A DNA stretch of 64,000 bases from Akkermansia muciniphila (lineage in GTDB: Bacteria; Verrucomicrobiota; Verrucomicrobiia; Opitutales; Opitutaceae). Positions 1 through 9,373 of this stretch are shown in pieces. The first letter of the stretch is position 1. Each line of letters starts with the position of its first letter. Below the pieces are notes generated by a model. The model was given only the letters and a program-made list of their open reading frames with translations, was not told the origin of the DNA and did not search any database. Location of the stretch: positions 1-64,000 of the forward strand of contig CAMCZZ010000019.1 in NCBI GenBank assembly GCA_945888375.1, given 5' to 3'. Position numbers and translations under genes: made by a program.

Positions 1-56
1 AGCATCTGCTCGCGCGCGTCGCTCATCTTCTCTACTTTCTTCTTCTGTCGGGTCAT
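1..56 (-). CDS. possible 5' end of a gene running off the window (hypothetical)
   Basis: An open frame starts at an ATG (56-54) and runs off the left edge without a stop. It would encode a very basic N-terminus (MTRQKKKVEK, then MSDAREQM). An alternative ATG lies at 26-24. It is divergent from tgt. Only 18 codons are visible, there is no recognisable domain and no Shine-Dalgarno site, so this is weak support for a gene. The ATG sits inside one arm of a 12-bp perfect inverted repeat (47-58 / 109-120). Confidence 0.35.
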   Translation of the reverse strand, partial: MTRQKKKVEKMSDAREQM

Positions 57-120
57 GGTCGGTTCCTTGTTCGTTTGTGGTTTAGGTTTGGTCACCAAAA
101 CCACCCTTCCATGACCCGAC
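47..120. repeat. nested inverted repeat in the divergent intergenic region before tgt
   Basis: GTCGGGTCATGG at 47-58 is repeated as its exact reverse complement at 109-120. Between them lies a second imperfect dyad around 88-103 (TTTGG TCA CCAAA core). The outer arms both contain ATGACCCGAC, read in opposite directions. It may be an operator or a structured leader; no protein partner can be named from sequence. Confidence 0.5.
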
Positions 121-255
121 CTTTTGCTGAACTTTTAAGACACTACCGCTCTCTTTCCGCTAACCAGCCCGGCCCGTCGCGAAAGCGGGCTTGGCTTGGT
201 CCGCTCCGCCGCGTAACACCGCGCGCCGACGCCGGCACCCCGGCCCGGCCGCCGC

Positions 256-2307
256 ATGTCCCGCCTCTCCTTCACCCTCGAAAAAACCGCGCCCGCCTCC
301 AAGGCCCGCGCCGCCCGCTTCCGCACCGCCCACGGCGAGGTCCGCACTCCCGTCTTCATGCCGGTGGGCACCCAGGCCACGGTAAAAAACATGACCGTCG
401 AGGGCCTGCGCACCCTCGACGCCCAGGTGCTGCTGGCCAACACCTACCACCTGCTGCTGCGCCCCGGACCCGAGGTGTTTAAGAAATTCGGCGGCATCCA
501 CCGCTTCATGAACTGGGACCGTCCGGTGCTGACCGACTCCGGTGGTTTTCAGATTTTCTCGCTCCCGGATTCCCGGCAAATGACCGAGGAGGGCGCCCGC
601 TTCCGCAGCTACGTCGATGGCGAGCTGTGTTTCCTCTCCCCCGAGACCAGCATCGAGATGCAGCGTGCCATCGGCAGCGACATCATGATGGTGCTCGACC
701 AGTGCATCCCCTCCACCGCACCGCACGCCGAGACCGAGGCCGCCATGCACCTGACCCATCGCTGGGCCGAGCGCTCCCTGCGCGCCCGCGGCGACTCCCC
801 CCAGGCCCTCTTCGGCATCGTTCAGGGCGCCTGCCACCCCGACCTGCGGAAACGCAGCGCCGAGTTCCTCCGCGCCCTGCCCTTCGACGGTCTCGCCATC
901 GGCGGGCTCGCCGTCGGCGAAACCCACGCCGAGCGTTACGATTTTACCGATCTGGTCACCGGCTACCTCCCGGAAAACCTGCCCCGCTACCTCATGGGCG
1001 TGGGCACACCGCTCGACATCCTTGAAGCGGTGCACCGCGGCGTGGACATGTTTGACTGCATCATCCCCTCGCAACTCGCCCAGCGCGGCACGGCCTTTAC
1101 CTCCCACGGCAAGATCCACTGCCGCCGGGCCGTGTATAAGTTTTCCGAGGAACCGCTCGACGCCCGGTGCGGTTGCCATACCTGCCGCAACCACCCCCGC
1201 GCCTATATCCACCACCTGATCAAGAGCGACGAGACCCTCGGTTGGCAGTTGCTCGCGCACCACAACATCGCGTTTTACCAGCGCCTGATGGCCGAAATCC
1301 GCGCGGCTATTTTTGACGGCACTTTCGCCGCCTACCACGCCAGGCAACGCCTAGAACTTTCGCGCGACGACGAGGCCAATCCGCCCGTGCACCCCGCCCC
1401 GGCCAAAATCCGCCGCGCACCCCGCTTGGGCGATTACGAGATCCAGACTTCGCCGCAGGGCTTTTCCAGCATCCGCCAGGTCAGCTCGGGCGAAGTCATG
1501 CACTCGGTATCCGCCCCCGCCGACGAGGCCGAACGGCTCTACGTCGCGCAATCCCGCCTGGGCGAACGCCTCCGCCGCCCCGCCGACACCGAGACCTACC
1601 CGCTGGTGCTCTGGGACGTCGGCCTCGGCGCCGCCTCCAATGCCATGGGCGCGCTCCAGCGCGCCGAGGCTGAACTCGCCGCTGCCGGCGCGACCGGCAC
1701 ACGCCCCCTGCACCTCGTGAGCTTCGAGCGCGACCTCGACCCGCTCGAGCTCGCCGCGCGGCACGCCTCGCACTTCCCCCACTTGCGCCACCGCGCGCCC
1801 CACACGCTGCTCCGCACGGGGCACTGGCGCCGCGAGGACGGGCAGATCGAGTGGCACCTTTTACGGGGGGATTTCCTTGATCTTTTCGAGTCCGCACCCG
1901 CGCCGGATATCGTTTTTTACGACCCCTTTTCGAGCAAGACCGACACCGCGCTCTGGCAGGCCGCAGTGTTTGCCCGCCTCCACTGCCACTGCCGGCCCCG
2001 CCCCGCAGCGCTCTATACCTACTCGGCGGGCACCGGCGTGCGCGCCGCACTGCTGCACGCGGGGTTTTTCGTGGCCGAAGGCGTCGGCACCGGCCCCAAA
2101 GCTGCCACCACCATCGCCTACACCACTCGACCCGATGGCGTGGAGGCCACGCGCCTGCTCGGGCCGGATTGGCTCGTGCGCTGGCGACGCAGCGGCTCGA
2201 AATTCCCAGCCGACCTGGCACCAGAAGGCCATCCCGACTTCGAACGCACGATCGAGCAGCACCCCCAATTCGCAAAGCCGGCCGGCGATAAAGGCGTCAC
2301 CGGCTGA
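256..2307 (+). CDS. tgt: tRNA-guanine(34) transglycosylase fused to an MnmC-like methyltransferase domain
   Basis: Residues 1 to about 370 are a bacterial Tgt, which exchanges G34 of GUN-anticodon tRNAs for the queuosine precursor preQ1. Visible: the DSGGFQ motif with catalytic-type D94, nucleophile-type D267 in MFDC, and the zinc site C305-x-C307-xx-C310 followed by a His about 25 residues on. The usual PTRxARxG loop after the nucleophile reads PSQLAQRG here. Residues about 390-650 are a Rossmann methyltransferase like the MnmC methylase half (DUF752): SAM motif I DVGLGAASNAMG (D454) and DPF at 556-558, matching the DGFxP position of MnmC. The FAD oxidase half of MnmC is absent. At 683 residues it is nearly twice a normal Tgt. 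The start is an ATG with a C-rich leader. The 3' end overlaps the convergent protease gene by 11 bp. The Tgt assignment is firm; the methyltransferase substrate (nm5U34) is inferred from family. Confidence 0.93.
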   Translation: MSRLSFTLEKTAPASKARAARFRTAHGEVRTPVFMPVGTQATVKNMTVEGLRTLDAQVLLANTYHLLLRPGPEVFKKFGGIHRFMNWDRPVLTDSGGFQIFSLPDSRQMTEEGARFRSYVDGELCFLSPETSIEMQRAIGSDIMMVLDQCIPSTAPHAETEAAMHLTHRWAERSLRARGDSPQALFGIVQGACHPDLRKRSAEFLRALPFDGLAIGGLAVGETHAERYDFTDLVTGYLPENLPRYLMGVGTPLDILEAVHRGVDMFDCIIPSQLAQRGTAFTSHGKIHCRRAVYKFSEEPLDARCGCHTCRNHPRAYIHHLIKSDETLGWQLLAHHNIAFYQRLMAEIRAAIFDGTFAAYHARQRLELSRDDEANPPVHPAPAKIRRAPRLGDYEIQTSPQGFSSIRQVSSGEVMHSVSAPADEAERLYVAQSRLGERLRRPADTETYPLVLWDVGLGAASNAMGALQRAEAELAAAGATGTRPLHLVSFERDLDPLELAARHASHFPHLRHRAPHTLLRTGHWRREDGQIEWHLLRGDFLDLFESAPAPDIVFYDPFSSKTDTALWQAAVFARLHCHCRPRPAALYTYSAGTGVRAALLHAGFFVAEGVGTGPKAATTIAYTTRPDGVEATRLLGPDWLVRWRRSGSKFPADLAPEGHPDFERTIEQHPQFAKPAGDKGVTG

Positions 2308-3928
2308 TCACTCCGGTCTTGCGGTTGTTGGCCGGATTCTGGTCGGTCAGCCCGGCCGGCGTGACGAGTTGAAACCGCACCGTCAACTCGCCCGCACTCG
2401 TGAACGCGGTCCGATCGAGCGGCACCTCCACTCCTGCGGACGCACCGGGCGCCAGCGCGGGCACGGCATAGCCTGAAAGCTCGCCGCCCGTGCTCGCCTC
2501 GAGGGCCAGCCCGGCGACCGTTTGCGCGCCCTGGTTTTGCACGACGACCGTGACCGTTTCCCGCGCGGGGTCATAACTTTGGCTGGTGATCGCCGGATCC
2601 ACCCGTCTCGTATCCGCCCGGGCGAGTGCCCAGCCGAGATTGACGCTGCCGTTGCCATAATCGGGGTCGGCGCCGGCCTCGCCACCGTCGTTGGCATGCG
2701 TGGTGAGGATGTCAGCCGCCTGGAGCGGGGTAAGGCCGGGGGCTTGAGATAACACCGCCGCGATCGCCCCTGCCACCACAGGTGCGCTGGCCGAGGTGCC
2801 GCTGAAACCCACCCGCGTGCCACCGAGTCCAGCGGTCTGCACCGCGTAGCCGGGCGCGGTGAGTTGCAGACTCGCGCCGGAGTTGGAGAAAATCGCCTGC
2901 CGCCCAGCTGCGTCCACCGCCCCGACCGAGACCACCCCGGGATAGGCGGCGGGCCAGGCAAGCCGGGCCGCTTGGTCGTTACCGCTCGAAGCTACCACGG
3001 CCACCCCGGCGGCGAGCGCATAGTCCACGGCATCGCCGAGCACGGCGTTGGTGGCATAACCTCCGAGGCTGATGTTAATGACCTGCACCCCGGCGTCCAC
3101 CGCTGCAAAAATGCCCTGAGCAAGGGCGAAAGCATCGCTGGCCCCGTCCGCCCCCGTCACCCGGATGCTCAGCAGACCCGCCCCCGGAGCCACCCCCCGG
3201 GCATCCGCCGAAGCCCCGGCCGCCAACGCAGCCACCGCCGTGCCGTGCCGGGCAGCGTCGCCACCGGCGAGCACGCCGTAACCGACATCCAAATACCTGA
3301 GCCGGGCCCCGAAGGTGACGTCGGCGGCGCTGCCACCATCGAGCACGGCGATGGTCACGCCCGTGCCCCAGCCCGAGTTGTCACCCTCGACTCCGAGTGC
3401 AGCGAGTAACCCGGCCCCGACCGGCACTCCGATCCGCGCCGCGCGCTCCTCAAGCGGAGGCGGATCGGCCGCCAAAATTGGATTGATGGTGACACCGGCG
3501 TAATCTTCGCCGCGGGAGCCCAGTTCGGCAACGAAAGCGGCATAATCGACTACCCGCACGCGCACGGCATTCAGCGCGTCGAGCCGGCCCAACACCGCGC
3601 AGCCGGCCGCGGCGGCGCGGCCCAGGAAGGCCCGGCGCAAGGCCTCATCCTTGAACGTCAAAACCGCCTCGTCCGCCCGGGCATCGGCGCGGTTAAATTT
3701 TTGGCGAAGCACGGCCGCAAAGGCCTCCCGATCGTCGGCGTCGAGTTCGTGCAGCGAGAATTCCAGCTCATCTTGGGAAGACGCCAAGGGCGGGATGACG
3801 CGGGCAGAGGTTGCGCCCGGCAATTGCGGCGGCCGGCGCCCAAACGCACAGCCGCGCAAACCCAACACCGCCAAGCTGGCAACCAGCAGGGCCGAAAGCG
3901 CGAGGCCGGGGGGAGGGGTGCGTTTCAT
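2297..3928 (-). CDS. S8 family subtilisin-like serine protease, exported
   Basis: A 543-residue peptidase S8. The catalytic triad is visible as D197 (VLDGG), H228 (RHGT) and S379 (GTSASAP), with oxyanion N317 (SGND). The N-terminus has a hydrophobic signal segment (residues 8-26) ending at Cys27; the LRGC sequence is only a partial lipobox, so lipoprotein anchoring is possible but unproven. Residues about 45-165 look like a propeptide/inhibitor-type region. After the catalytic domain (to about 430), residues 440-543 form a CARDB-like beta domain (VVVQNQGAQTV, DQNPANNRKT). It is a single gene, convergent with tgt. Substrate is unknown; a role in periplasmic or surface protein turnover is inference. 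Confidence 0.9.
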   Translation of the reverse strand: MKRTPPPGLALSALLVASLAVLGLRGCAFGRRPPQLPGATSARVIPPLASSQDELEFSLHELDADDREAFAAVLRQKFNRADARADEAVLTFKDEALRRAFLGRAAAAGCAVLGRLDALNAVRVRVVDYAAFVAELGSRGEDYAGVTINPILAADPPPLEERAARIGVPVGAGLLAALGVEGDNSGWGTGVTIAVLDGGSAADVTFGARLRYLDVGYGVLAGGDAARHGTAVAALAAGASADARGVAPGAGLLSIRVTGADGASDAFALAQGIFAAVDAGVQVINISLGGYATNAVLGDAVDYALAAGVAVVASSGNDQAARLAWPAAYPGVVSVGAVDAAGRQAIFSNSGASLQLTAPGYAVQTAGLGGTRVGFSGTSASAPVVAGAIAAVLSQAPGLTPLQAADILTTHANDGGEAGADPDYGNGSVNLGWALARADTRRVDPAITSQSYDPARETVTVVVQNQGAQTVAGLALEASTGGELSGYAVPALAPGASAGVEVPLDRTAFTSAGELTVRFQLVTPAGLTDQNPANNRKTGVISR

Positions 3929-4208
3929 CGGGTGAGGCGGTGAGCTCGAAGCCTGGAAGACGGCACCGTGAACGGAAAGACGTTATCCAGGGCCTTGCAG
4001 TTACCCCCAGCCAAGAGATAAGCACGGAAATCGCGCTTATCCCGGCGGAATACCGCACAAGCTTTTGAGTCGACGAGTCGGTGCGGAGTCCCCGGCCTGC
4101 ACTTGGAAGGTGCTGCCCGCAGGTGACGCGGCGAGGCGGCGGTTAGCAGGTTTTCCCCGACGACCCGCCATAAGCCCGGTATCCGAATTCAGTTAGCTTG
4201 GACCCTGT
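3929..4208. other. intergenic region without a gene, containing a small dyad
   Basis: These 280 bases between the protease start and the chemoreceptor stop hold no credible gene. One near-perfect dyad is present: GATAAGC at 4017-4023 and GCTTATC at 4035-4041. It lies about 90 bp upstream of the protease start and could be an operator for that gene (inference). Nothing else was recognised. Confidence 0.4.
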
Positions 4209-5669
4209 CTATGCTCGTCCAGCCAACGTAGCGAGTTGCTCCACAACATCTCGCAGGCGCCTGGTCTGGGCGCTCAACTCTTCCGCCGAACTAGCCGTGC
4301 GCTCGGAAGAGGCGGCGTTTTCCTGAGTTACCTGATCCACTTGAGTCACGGCACCACCGATTTGGGAAATGCCTACGCTTTGCTCCTGGCTAGATGTGGC
4401 AATGGACGAAATCAATTCATCGACTTGCCGCACTTGGTCCAAAATAAGCGCAAACGTCGCCTCAGCCGTATCTCCTAAACGTCGGCCCTCGGCGCCTCGA
4501 CTTACGGATTGTTCAATCAGCGAGGTCGATTCACGGGCCGCTTCGGAGGCTCGACGGGCCGGGGCACGCACCTCGTCGGCGACGACCGCAAAGCCGCTAC
4601 CCGCATCGCCAGCCCGCGCGGCTTCTACCGCTGCATTCAGTGCCAGGATATTCGTTTGAAATGCGATCTCGTCGATCGTTTTGACGATACGCCCTACCCC
4701 AGCGGAAGATTCCGCCAGCGCAGCCAAGGCGAGATTCAGCTTACGGATTTGATCGGCCCCATCCTCGGCCGCGCGGCGCGTGCGCCCGGCCACAGTCTTG
4801 GCTTCACCGGCGCTTTCGGAATTTTTACCGGACATGGACCCCATTTCTTGCAAGGTCGCACTGGTTTCTTCCAAGGCCGCAGCCTGCTTACTGGTTCCAT
4901 CCGCCAGGCCATGGCTGGCTGAAGCCACCTCCGACGCCGCCGAATTGGTGTCTTCTGCAATCGTAGAAAGCTCTCCAGCGGAGGCACGTATCCTGCCGAG
5001 TAAACTGGAGGTCCGGACCGCCACCAAAAGGGAGAGGATGCCGCCCAGGATGACCGCGCCTACAAGCAGGGCCACAACTAGACGAGTTGCGGTTTTATTG
5101 CGCTCCACCGTGGTGGCATATTCCTCTGCGGCCACCCGCAACTGTAAATCGCATAGCTGGGTGATTTTTTCAGTGACCGGATCTATCACACTATACAATT
5201 CGCCGTCATAGGCATCCAAAAGACCTTTGGCAGTGTCATTTTGGCGCTGCTTTAAAAAGGTGAGCAATTTTTCAATCGCCGCATTCGCCGGAACATACAT
5301 CTCAGTTAGTTCCCCAACCATCTTCTTCTCCTCTTCCGTTAAGGTCGTGGCGAGGTAAGCATTCCAATTTTTAGTGATGCGCTCCTGTGCTATATTAACA
5401 CCCTCACTGACTTGACTGCCTTTAAATAGACCAGCATTACCTTTATTCACGGCATCGATGATAAAAACCGCATAATCATCAGATATACATTTGAGCTGTT
5501 GCAGGGGAACAACGCGGTCTTGATAAACAGTAGCCAATCCTTGCTCCGCACTACGCAAGGCATAGAGGCCTTTGTATCCAATAACACCAGCCATAACCGT
5601 CACAATTAAAGTCGGCAAAACATACTTCACCAAACCCGACAAGTTTTTAAAAAAATTGCGTGAATTCAT
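4209..5669 (-). CDS. methyl-accepting chemotaxis protein
   Basis: A 486-residue chemoreceptor. It has an N-terminal membrane segment (about 14-36), a periplasmic four-helix-bundle-type sensory region (about 40-190), a second membrane segment (about 193-215), a short HAMP-like linker and a coiled-coil signalling domain to the C-terminus. The conserved hairpin tip [18 protein letters not shown] is present and would bind CheA/CheW. Just after the tip, the usual ADEVRNLAQRSA reads [12 protein letters not shown]. No che genes are nearby, so it is an orphan receptor with unknown ligand. The leader immediately upstream is AT-rich (TTAATTAAATTATAAA) and has no Shine-Dalgarno site. Confidence 0.95.
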   Translation of the reverse strand: MNSRNFFKNLSGLVKYVLPTLIVTVMAGVIGYKGLYALRSAEQGLATVYQDRVVPLQQLKCISDDYAVFIIDAVNKGNAGLFKGSQVSEGVNIAQERITKNWNAYLATTLTEEEKKMVGELTEMYVPANAAIEKLLTFLKQRQNDTAKGLLDAYDGELYSVIDPVTEKITQLCDLQLRVAAEEYATTVERNKTATRLVVALLVGAVILGGILSLLVAVRTSSLLGRIRASAGELSTIAEDTNSAASEVASASHGLADGTSKQAAALEETSATLQEMGSMSGKNSESAGEAKTVAGRTRRAAEDGADQIRKLNLALAALAESSAGVGRIVKTIDEIAFQTNILALNAAVEAARAGDAGSGFAVVADEVRAPARRASEAARESTSLIEQSVSRGAEGRRLGDTAEATFALILDQVRQVDELISSIATSSQEQSVGISQIGGAVTQVDQVTQENAASSERTASSAEELSAQTRRLRDVVEQLATLAGRA

Positions 5670-6241
5670 ATTTTATAATTTAATTAATCTAAACCATCGT
5701 TGAGGTTTTATAGAAAGAGTTGGCGTCGCGTCGGGGGTAGCGAAAATGAAAAAACAAGTGGAATTGAACTATCCAAAGTAGTCATGAAATTAACTCATGG
5801 ACGCATCGTCACAAATCGATGACGACTTTAGGTCTTGAGCTGAAAATCTCGAATTCCGCCCTGAAGACCTCTTTCCTTTGCAAGTGTCTGCCATAAATCA
5901 ATTTACGAGAAAAAAATTGTCCAGAAGAGCAAAGCATCCATCACACCACCAAAAAAACGCAAATTGCCCCCCCACCGGCCAGCACCTTGCCGCACTCGGT
6001 GAAGCCGGGCACCCGGGACAAGGCGATTTCCGGTTGGTTGGGAGATCTAGTCCCACCAAGGAGTCAGGACCAAATCGCGCTTCGGTTTAAATAGAGAGAC
6101 GCCAAAGCACTTAAAAGGGACGATCCTCTTGGGGCAAGCCATGGAGCGATGACGAACACTCGCGAGAGAAAAACCGGCATCCCCAAAGTTGCCTTCAAAC
6201 TGGTCTGGAGCCAACGAGACAAGTCAATAAAAGGCAGCGGC
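5670..6241. other. long AT-richer intergenic region, no credible gene
   Basis: The region holds the chemoreceptor promoter side and the tail of the phosphate operon. Short open frames occur on both strands (5878-6090 plus, 6064-6306 minus), but their compositions (basic, Pro/His-rich; overlap with the neighbouring gene) do not look like proteins. A small dyad, CGTCA...TGACG, occurs near 5809-5826. No RNA gene or repeat family was recognised. Confidence 0.4.
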
Positions 6242-6532
6242 TTATTTAGCCGGAGCAGGCGGACCGGCGTAAAAAGGGGCGAGGGTCTGAAGATGACCTT
6301 GCACAATGGATGAGATCGTGGCGCCGGGAAGGGCCCCCTTGTGCAGTTCGAAAATCGCGACCAACAGGGCGAGTTCTATATCTACCTTACGCGGACTGAC
6401 CGCTTTCATCTCGCGTAAAATTTCCAGTGCCTTTTTTTCGGCCTGTTTATAATCGATAAAATTACGATCGGATGGCTCGGCGCTCATCAATAAAAGATTA
6501 AAGGGAACGTGTTCGCAAATCTTACCCGCCAA
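6242..6532 (-). CDS. small conserved-looking hypothetical protein at the end of the pst operon
   Basis: Begins 21 bp after the phoU stop, same strand, so it is probably co-transcribed as the last gene of the phosphate operon. It encodes up to 96 residues, mostly helical and charged, with no signal peptide, membrane segment or recognised domain. The first start is TTG (6532); an ATG at 6487 (MSAEPSDRNF) would give 81 residues and may be the true start. It ends in a Pro/Ala tail. Function unknown; position suggests a link to phosphate response. Confidence 0.6.
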   Translation of the reverse strand: MAGKICEHVPFNLLLMSAEPSDRNFIDYKQAEKKALEILREMKAVSPRKVDIELALLVAIFELHKGALPGATISSIVQGHLQTLAPFYAGPPAPAK

Positions 6533-6553
6533 ACAAAGGGAAACGTCTGAACC

Positions 6554-7234
6554 TTAGCTGGAGAGCCCGGTTTTCTTTAAGCTTTCCTCGTGACGAATAT
6601 CCTGAGCCTCGCTCAAAAATACCGTCTCCTCCGCGATGTTAGTGGCGTGATCGGCGATACGTTCCAAACCTTTGCTAATGAACATCAACTCGAGGGCACG
6701 AGTAATGGTGCCCGGTTGTTCCACCATAAAGCTGCTGAGTTCCCGATAAAGTTGGCGGTTTATGGTATCAACCTCCATGTCACGTTTGACAACAGCTATG
6801 GCCTTCTCCTTGTCGGCATGGATAAAGCAATCGAGGGCCGCCCGAAGCATCTCGATAGAGATAGTGCCCATGCGAGGAATGTCCACGTAAGGCTTGAGCG
6901 GAGGTTCACTCGCGAGTCGAATAGCGCGTTTGGCAATATTGGTCGCCTCGTCGCCAACGCGTTCGAGGTCATGCGATGCCTTCATCCCGACAATCACCAA
7001 CCGAAGCTCGGTCGCGACCGGAGCGCGAAGGTTCATATACCGAATAGCCTCTGTATCGATGGCTTTTTCCAAATCATCCAATTCATCATCGGCCGCGATA
7101 ACCCGCTCGGCTAATTTCACATCACCGGTCACCAGCGCCTGGAGCGCATCACGCACTTGGCGCACCGCCACTTCGCCCATACGCAGCAAATCCGAGCGGA
7201 AGGTTTCTAATTCAGAATCAAAATAACGTTTCAT
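6554..7234 (-). CDS. phoU: phosphate transport system regulator PhoU
   Basis: A 226-residue PhoU with two three-helix repeats. Each repeat carries an acidic metal-binding-type signature: DDELDDLEKAID near residues 48-60 with MKASHDLERVGDEATNIAKRA near 83-103, and MFISKGLERIADHATNIAEE near 183-202. PhoU links the Pst transporter to PhoR-type signalling and limits phosphate uptake. It follows pstB in the same direction, separated by 125 bp that contain a heptamer repeat element. No phoB/phoR pair is in the window. Confidence 0.96.
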   Translation of the reverse strand: MKRYFDSELETFRSDLLRMGEVAVRQVRDALQALVTGDVKLAERVIAADDELDDLEKAIDTEAIRYMNLRAPVATELRLVIVGMKASHDLERVGDEATNIAKRAIRLASEPPLKPYVDIPRMGTISIEMLRAALDCFIHADKEKAIAVVKRDMEVDTINRQLYRELSSFMVEQPGTITRALELMFISKGLERIADHATNIAEETVFLSEAQDIRHEESLKKTGLSS

Positions 7235-7254
7235 GGCGGCAGGGAAAATTTCAG

Positions 7255-7343
7255 GTAGTGAGTAGCGGGCAGCGGGTAGTGGCCAGCGGAAAATGGGTGC
7301 GGCGATTCGAGATGCACGCTACTCACTACCCGCTGCTCGCTAC
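7255..7343. repeat. heptamer-type inverted repeat element, copy 1 (pstB-phoU gap)
   Basis: The left arm 7255-7282 is four 7-bp units (GTAGTGA, GTAGCGG, GCAGCGG, GTAGTGG). The right arm 7318-7343 is the same kind of array on the other strand (reading down: GTAGCGA, GCAGCGG, GTAGTGA, GTAGC). The spacer is about 35 bp. Related copies lie at 39200-39281 and 43698-43784. The transcript would fold into a long imperfect hairpin between pstB and phoU. Confidence 0.85.
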
Positions 7344-7359
7344 ATTTATCGGTTTGTCA

Positions 7360-8259
7360 TCAACCAAAGCGACCCGAGACGTAAGCTTCAGTCTGGGGAT
7401 TCTTGGGATTCATAAAAATATTATGGGTGGCGTCGAATTCGATGAGTTTGCCCATATAGAAAAAAGCCGTGCGATCCGAACAGCGCGCGGCCTGCTGCAT
7501 GGAGTGCGTAACGATGATGATGGTAAACTGTTTCTTCAATTCGTGGATCAACTCCTCCACCTTCGCCGTGGCAATAGGATCAAGGGCGGAGCAGGGCTCG
7601 TCCATCAGGATGACCTCAGGCTCCACCGCGATGGTGCGGGCAATACAAAGACGCTGCTGCTGGCCGCCCGAAAGCCCCAGACCGGACTCATGGAGGCGGT
7701 CCTTCACTTCATCCCAAAGGGCGGCCCCGCGGAGGGACTTTTCCACCACCTCGTCTAGCTTGGTCTTGCTTTTCACGCCCTGAATGCGAAGGCCGTAAAT
7801 GATGTTTTCGTAAATCGATTTGGGGAAAGGATTGGATTTCTGAAAAACCATACCCACGCGCTTACGCAACTCAATAGGGTCCACCGAGGGGCCGTAGATA
7901 TCAATATCGCGTATCTTGATCGCGCCGCGCTTGACGGCAGTGCCATCGATCAAATCGTTCATGCGGTTCAGACAGCGCAACAGGGTCGATTTACCACATC
8001 CGGAGGGCCCGATGAAGGCGGTGACACGACGATCGGGAATCTCGATGTTAATATCAAAGAGCGCCTGTTTAGCACCGTAGTAGAAATCCAGATTTCTGAC
8101 ATCAATCAACGTGGGGACGGGTTCCGCATCGTCTTTTGGCGTGGCCCGGAGGGGCATCGCAAGCGAGCGTGTAGGCGCGGCGGCGGCGGGAGATGTGTTT
8201 TCCATAAACGCGACGGAGGAAGGAGAGCTGGGCGAAGAAGAGATTGAGGAAGAAGACAT
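7360..8259 (-). CDS. pstB: phosphate ABC transporter ATP-binding protein
   Basis: The ATPase of the high-affinity phosphate importer. Visible: Walker [10 protein letters not shown], signature [16 protein letters not shown], Walker [14 protein letters not shown], and the PstB-typical ENIIYGLR and [17 protein letters not shown] segments. The frame extends upstream to GTG codons that overlap the pstA stop (8286/8283), and a further ATG lies at 8205. The ATG at 8259 is used here, giving 299 residues; the first roughly 45 residues are low-complexity Ser/Ala/Pro and not part of the fold. Membrane-associated on the cytoplasmic side with PstC and PstA. Confidence 0.95.
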   Translation of the reverse strand: MSSSSISSSPSSPSSVAFMENTSPAAAAPTRSLAMPLRATPKDDAEPVPTLIDVRNLDFYYGAKQALFDINIEIPDRRVTAFIGPSGCGKSTLLRCLNRMNDLIDGTAVKRGAIKIRDIDIYGPSVDPIELRKRVGMVFQKSNPFPKSIYENIIYGLRIQGVKSKTKLDEVVEKSLRGAALWDEVKDRLHESGLGLSGGQQQRLCIARTIAVEPEVILMDEPCSALDPIATAKVEELIHELKKQFTIIIVTHSMQQAARCSDRTAFFYMGKLIEFDATHNIFMNPKNPQTEAYVSGRFG

Positions 8260-8279
8260 GCGGTAAAACGACAAACCGG

Positions 8280-9359
8280 TCACCACTGATAACGACCGCG
8301 AAGTTTATTGCGAAGCAGGATGGAGCTTCCGGCGATCAGAGCGACGAGCCCCAAGAATACAAAAGCCGTGCCGTATTGCACGCCTTGGGTGTATTCGTTT
8401 TGGGGTATTTTGGAGGAAACGACATAGATATGATAAGGTAAGGCCATCACGCCTTGGAAAAAGAAATCACCGAACTTGGAGACCTCCCAAGGCAGTTTGT
8501 CGCGCACCACATAGGCGGCGGTAAACATGATCGGCGCCGTCTCCCCCGCGACGCGAGCGATGCCCAAAATGGAAGAGGTGAGAATGCCGGGCAACGCGTA
8601 AGGGAGCACATTTTTACGAATGGTCTGCCATTTGGTCGCTCCCAGCGCGAGGGAGCCTTCGCGAAAGCCCTTGGGCACCGCCTTTAACGCTTCCTCGGAG
8701 GCCGTAATAACCACCGGTAATACCATGAACGCCAAGGTAAACCAGCCCGCCATCAGGGAGACATTCCAATCAAAAAAGAGCACAAACATCGCGAAGCCAA
8801 AGAGACCGAAAACGATGGAAGGCACCCCCGCTAGATTAAGAATGGCGAGCCGGATAAAACGCACAAACACACTGTCGCGGGCGTATTCACTGAGGAAAAT
8901 CGCCGAGGAAACCCCCAGGAGAAGCGCAATCGTCATTGCACCCAAAACCAGCAACACCGTGCCCACGATACAGGGCCAAATACCACCGGCAGCGTAAACA
9001 TAACTAGCTGCCTTGAACTCTGGCACAGGCCGACCCTCGGCCGTGGCCCGAGCGGTCTCGGCCTCACGGTAGCTCCGATACTCTTTATCGCCCATCTCTC
9101 GCTTTACCCCATCCTGCTCAAACACATAAAGGCTCTCCGGCGCCTCAAAAAGAAAGGTGTTAGTAACATACGGAAACTGCTCAAGGCTGCGAAATGAGTT
9201 GGTAACCGCCGGCAACCCCTTGAGGCAGATGTTTCCAATCACAAATACACCCGACAATAATATGGCATAGGTGGCAGCGCGAAAGACCCAAGCGATGGTG
9301 CTCTCGCAGCGACGCTGAAACCCGCGACGCGGGGCAAAAGAATGAGGAAGGGCTGTCAT
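8280..9359 (-). CDS. pstA: phosphate ABC transporter permease PstA
   Basis: A 359-residue inner-membrane permease with about six hydrophobic segments and the MetI-like permease motif ([20 protein letters not shown]). Between the first membrane segment (about 30-50) and the second (about 128-150) there is an enlarged hydrophilic stretch of about 75 residues ([17 protein letters not shown] onward) that ordinary PstA proteins have only in short form. It lies 14 bp after pstC. The TGA stop overlaps the possible GTG starts of pstB. Confidence 0.94.
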   Translation of the reverse strand: MTALPHSFAPRRGFQRRCESTIAWVFRAATYAILLSGVFVIGNICLKGLPAVTNSFRSLEQFPYVTNTFLFEAPESLYVFEQDGVKREMGDKEYRSYREAETARATAEGRPVPEFKAASYVYAAGGIWPCIVGTVLLVLGAMTIALLLGVSSAIFLSEYARDSVFVRFIRLAILNLAGVPSIVFGLFGFAMFVLFFDWNVSLMAGWFTLAFMVLPVVITASEEALKAVPKGFREGSLALGATKWQTIRKNVLPYALPGILTSSILGIARVAGETAPIMFTAAYVVRDKLPWEVSKFGDFFFQGVMALPYHIYVVSSKIPQNEYTQGVQYGTAFVFLGLVALIAGSSILLRNKLRGRYQW

Positions 9360-9373
9360 GACGAGCGTGGCAC

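Noticed and set aside
75-482. Open frame on the plus strand at the left end (135 codons)
   Set aside because: It overlaps tgt in another frame, has Arg/Pro-rich random-looking sequence and no recognisable domain.
5878-6306. Two short open frames (5878-6090 plus and 6064-6306 minus) in the gap before the pst operon
   Set aside because: No good start context, unlikely composition, and the second overlaps the small gene at 6242-6532.
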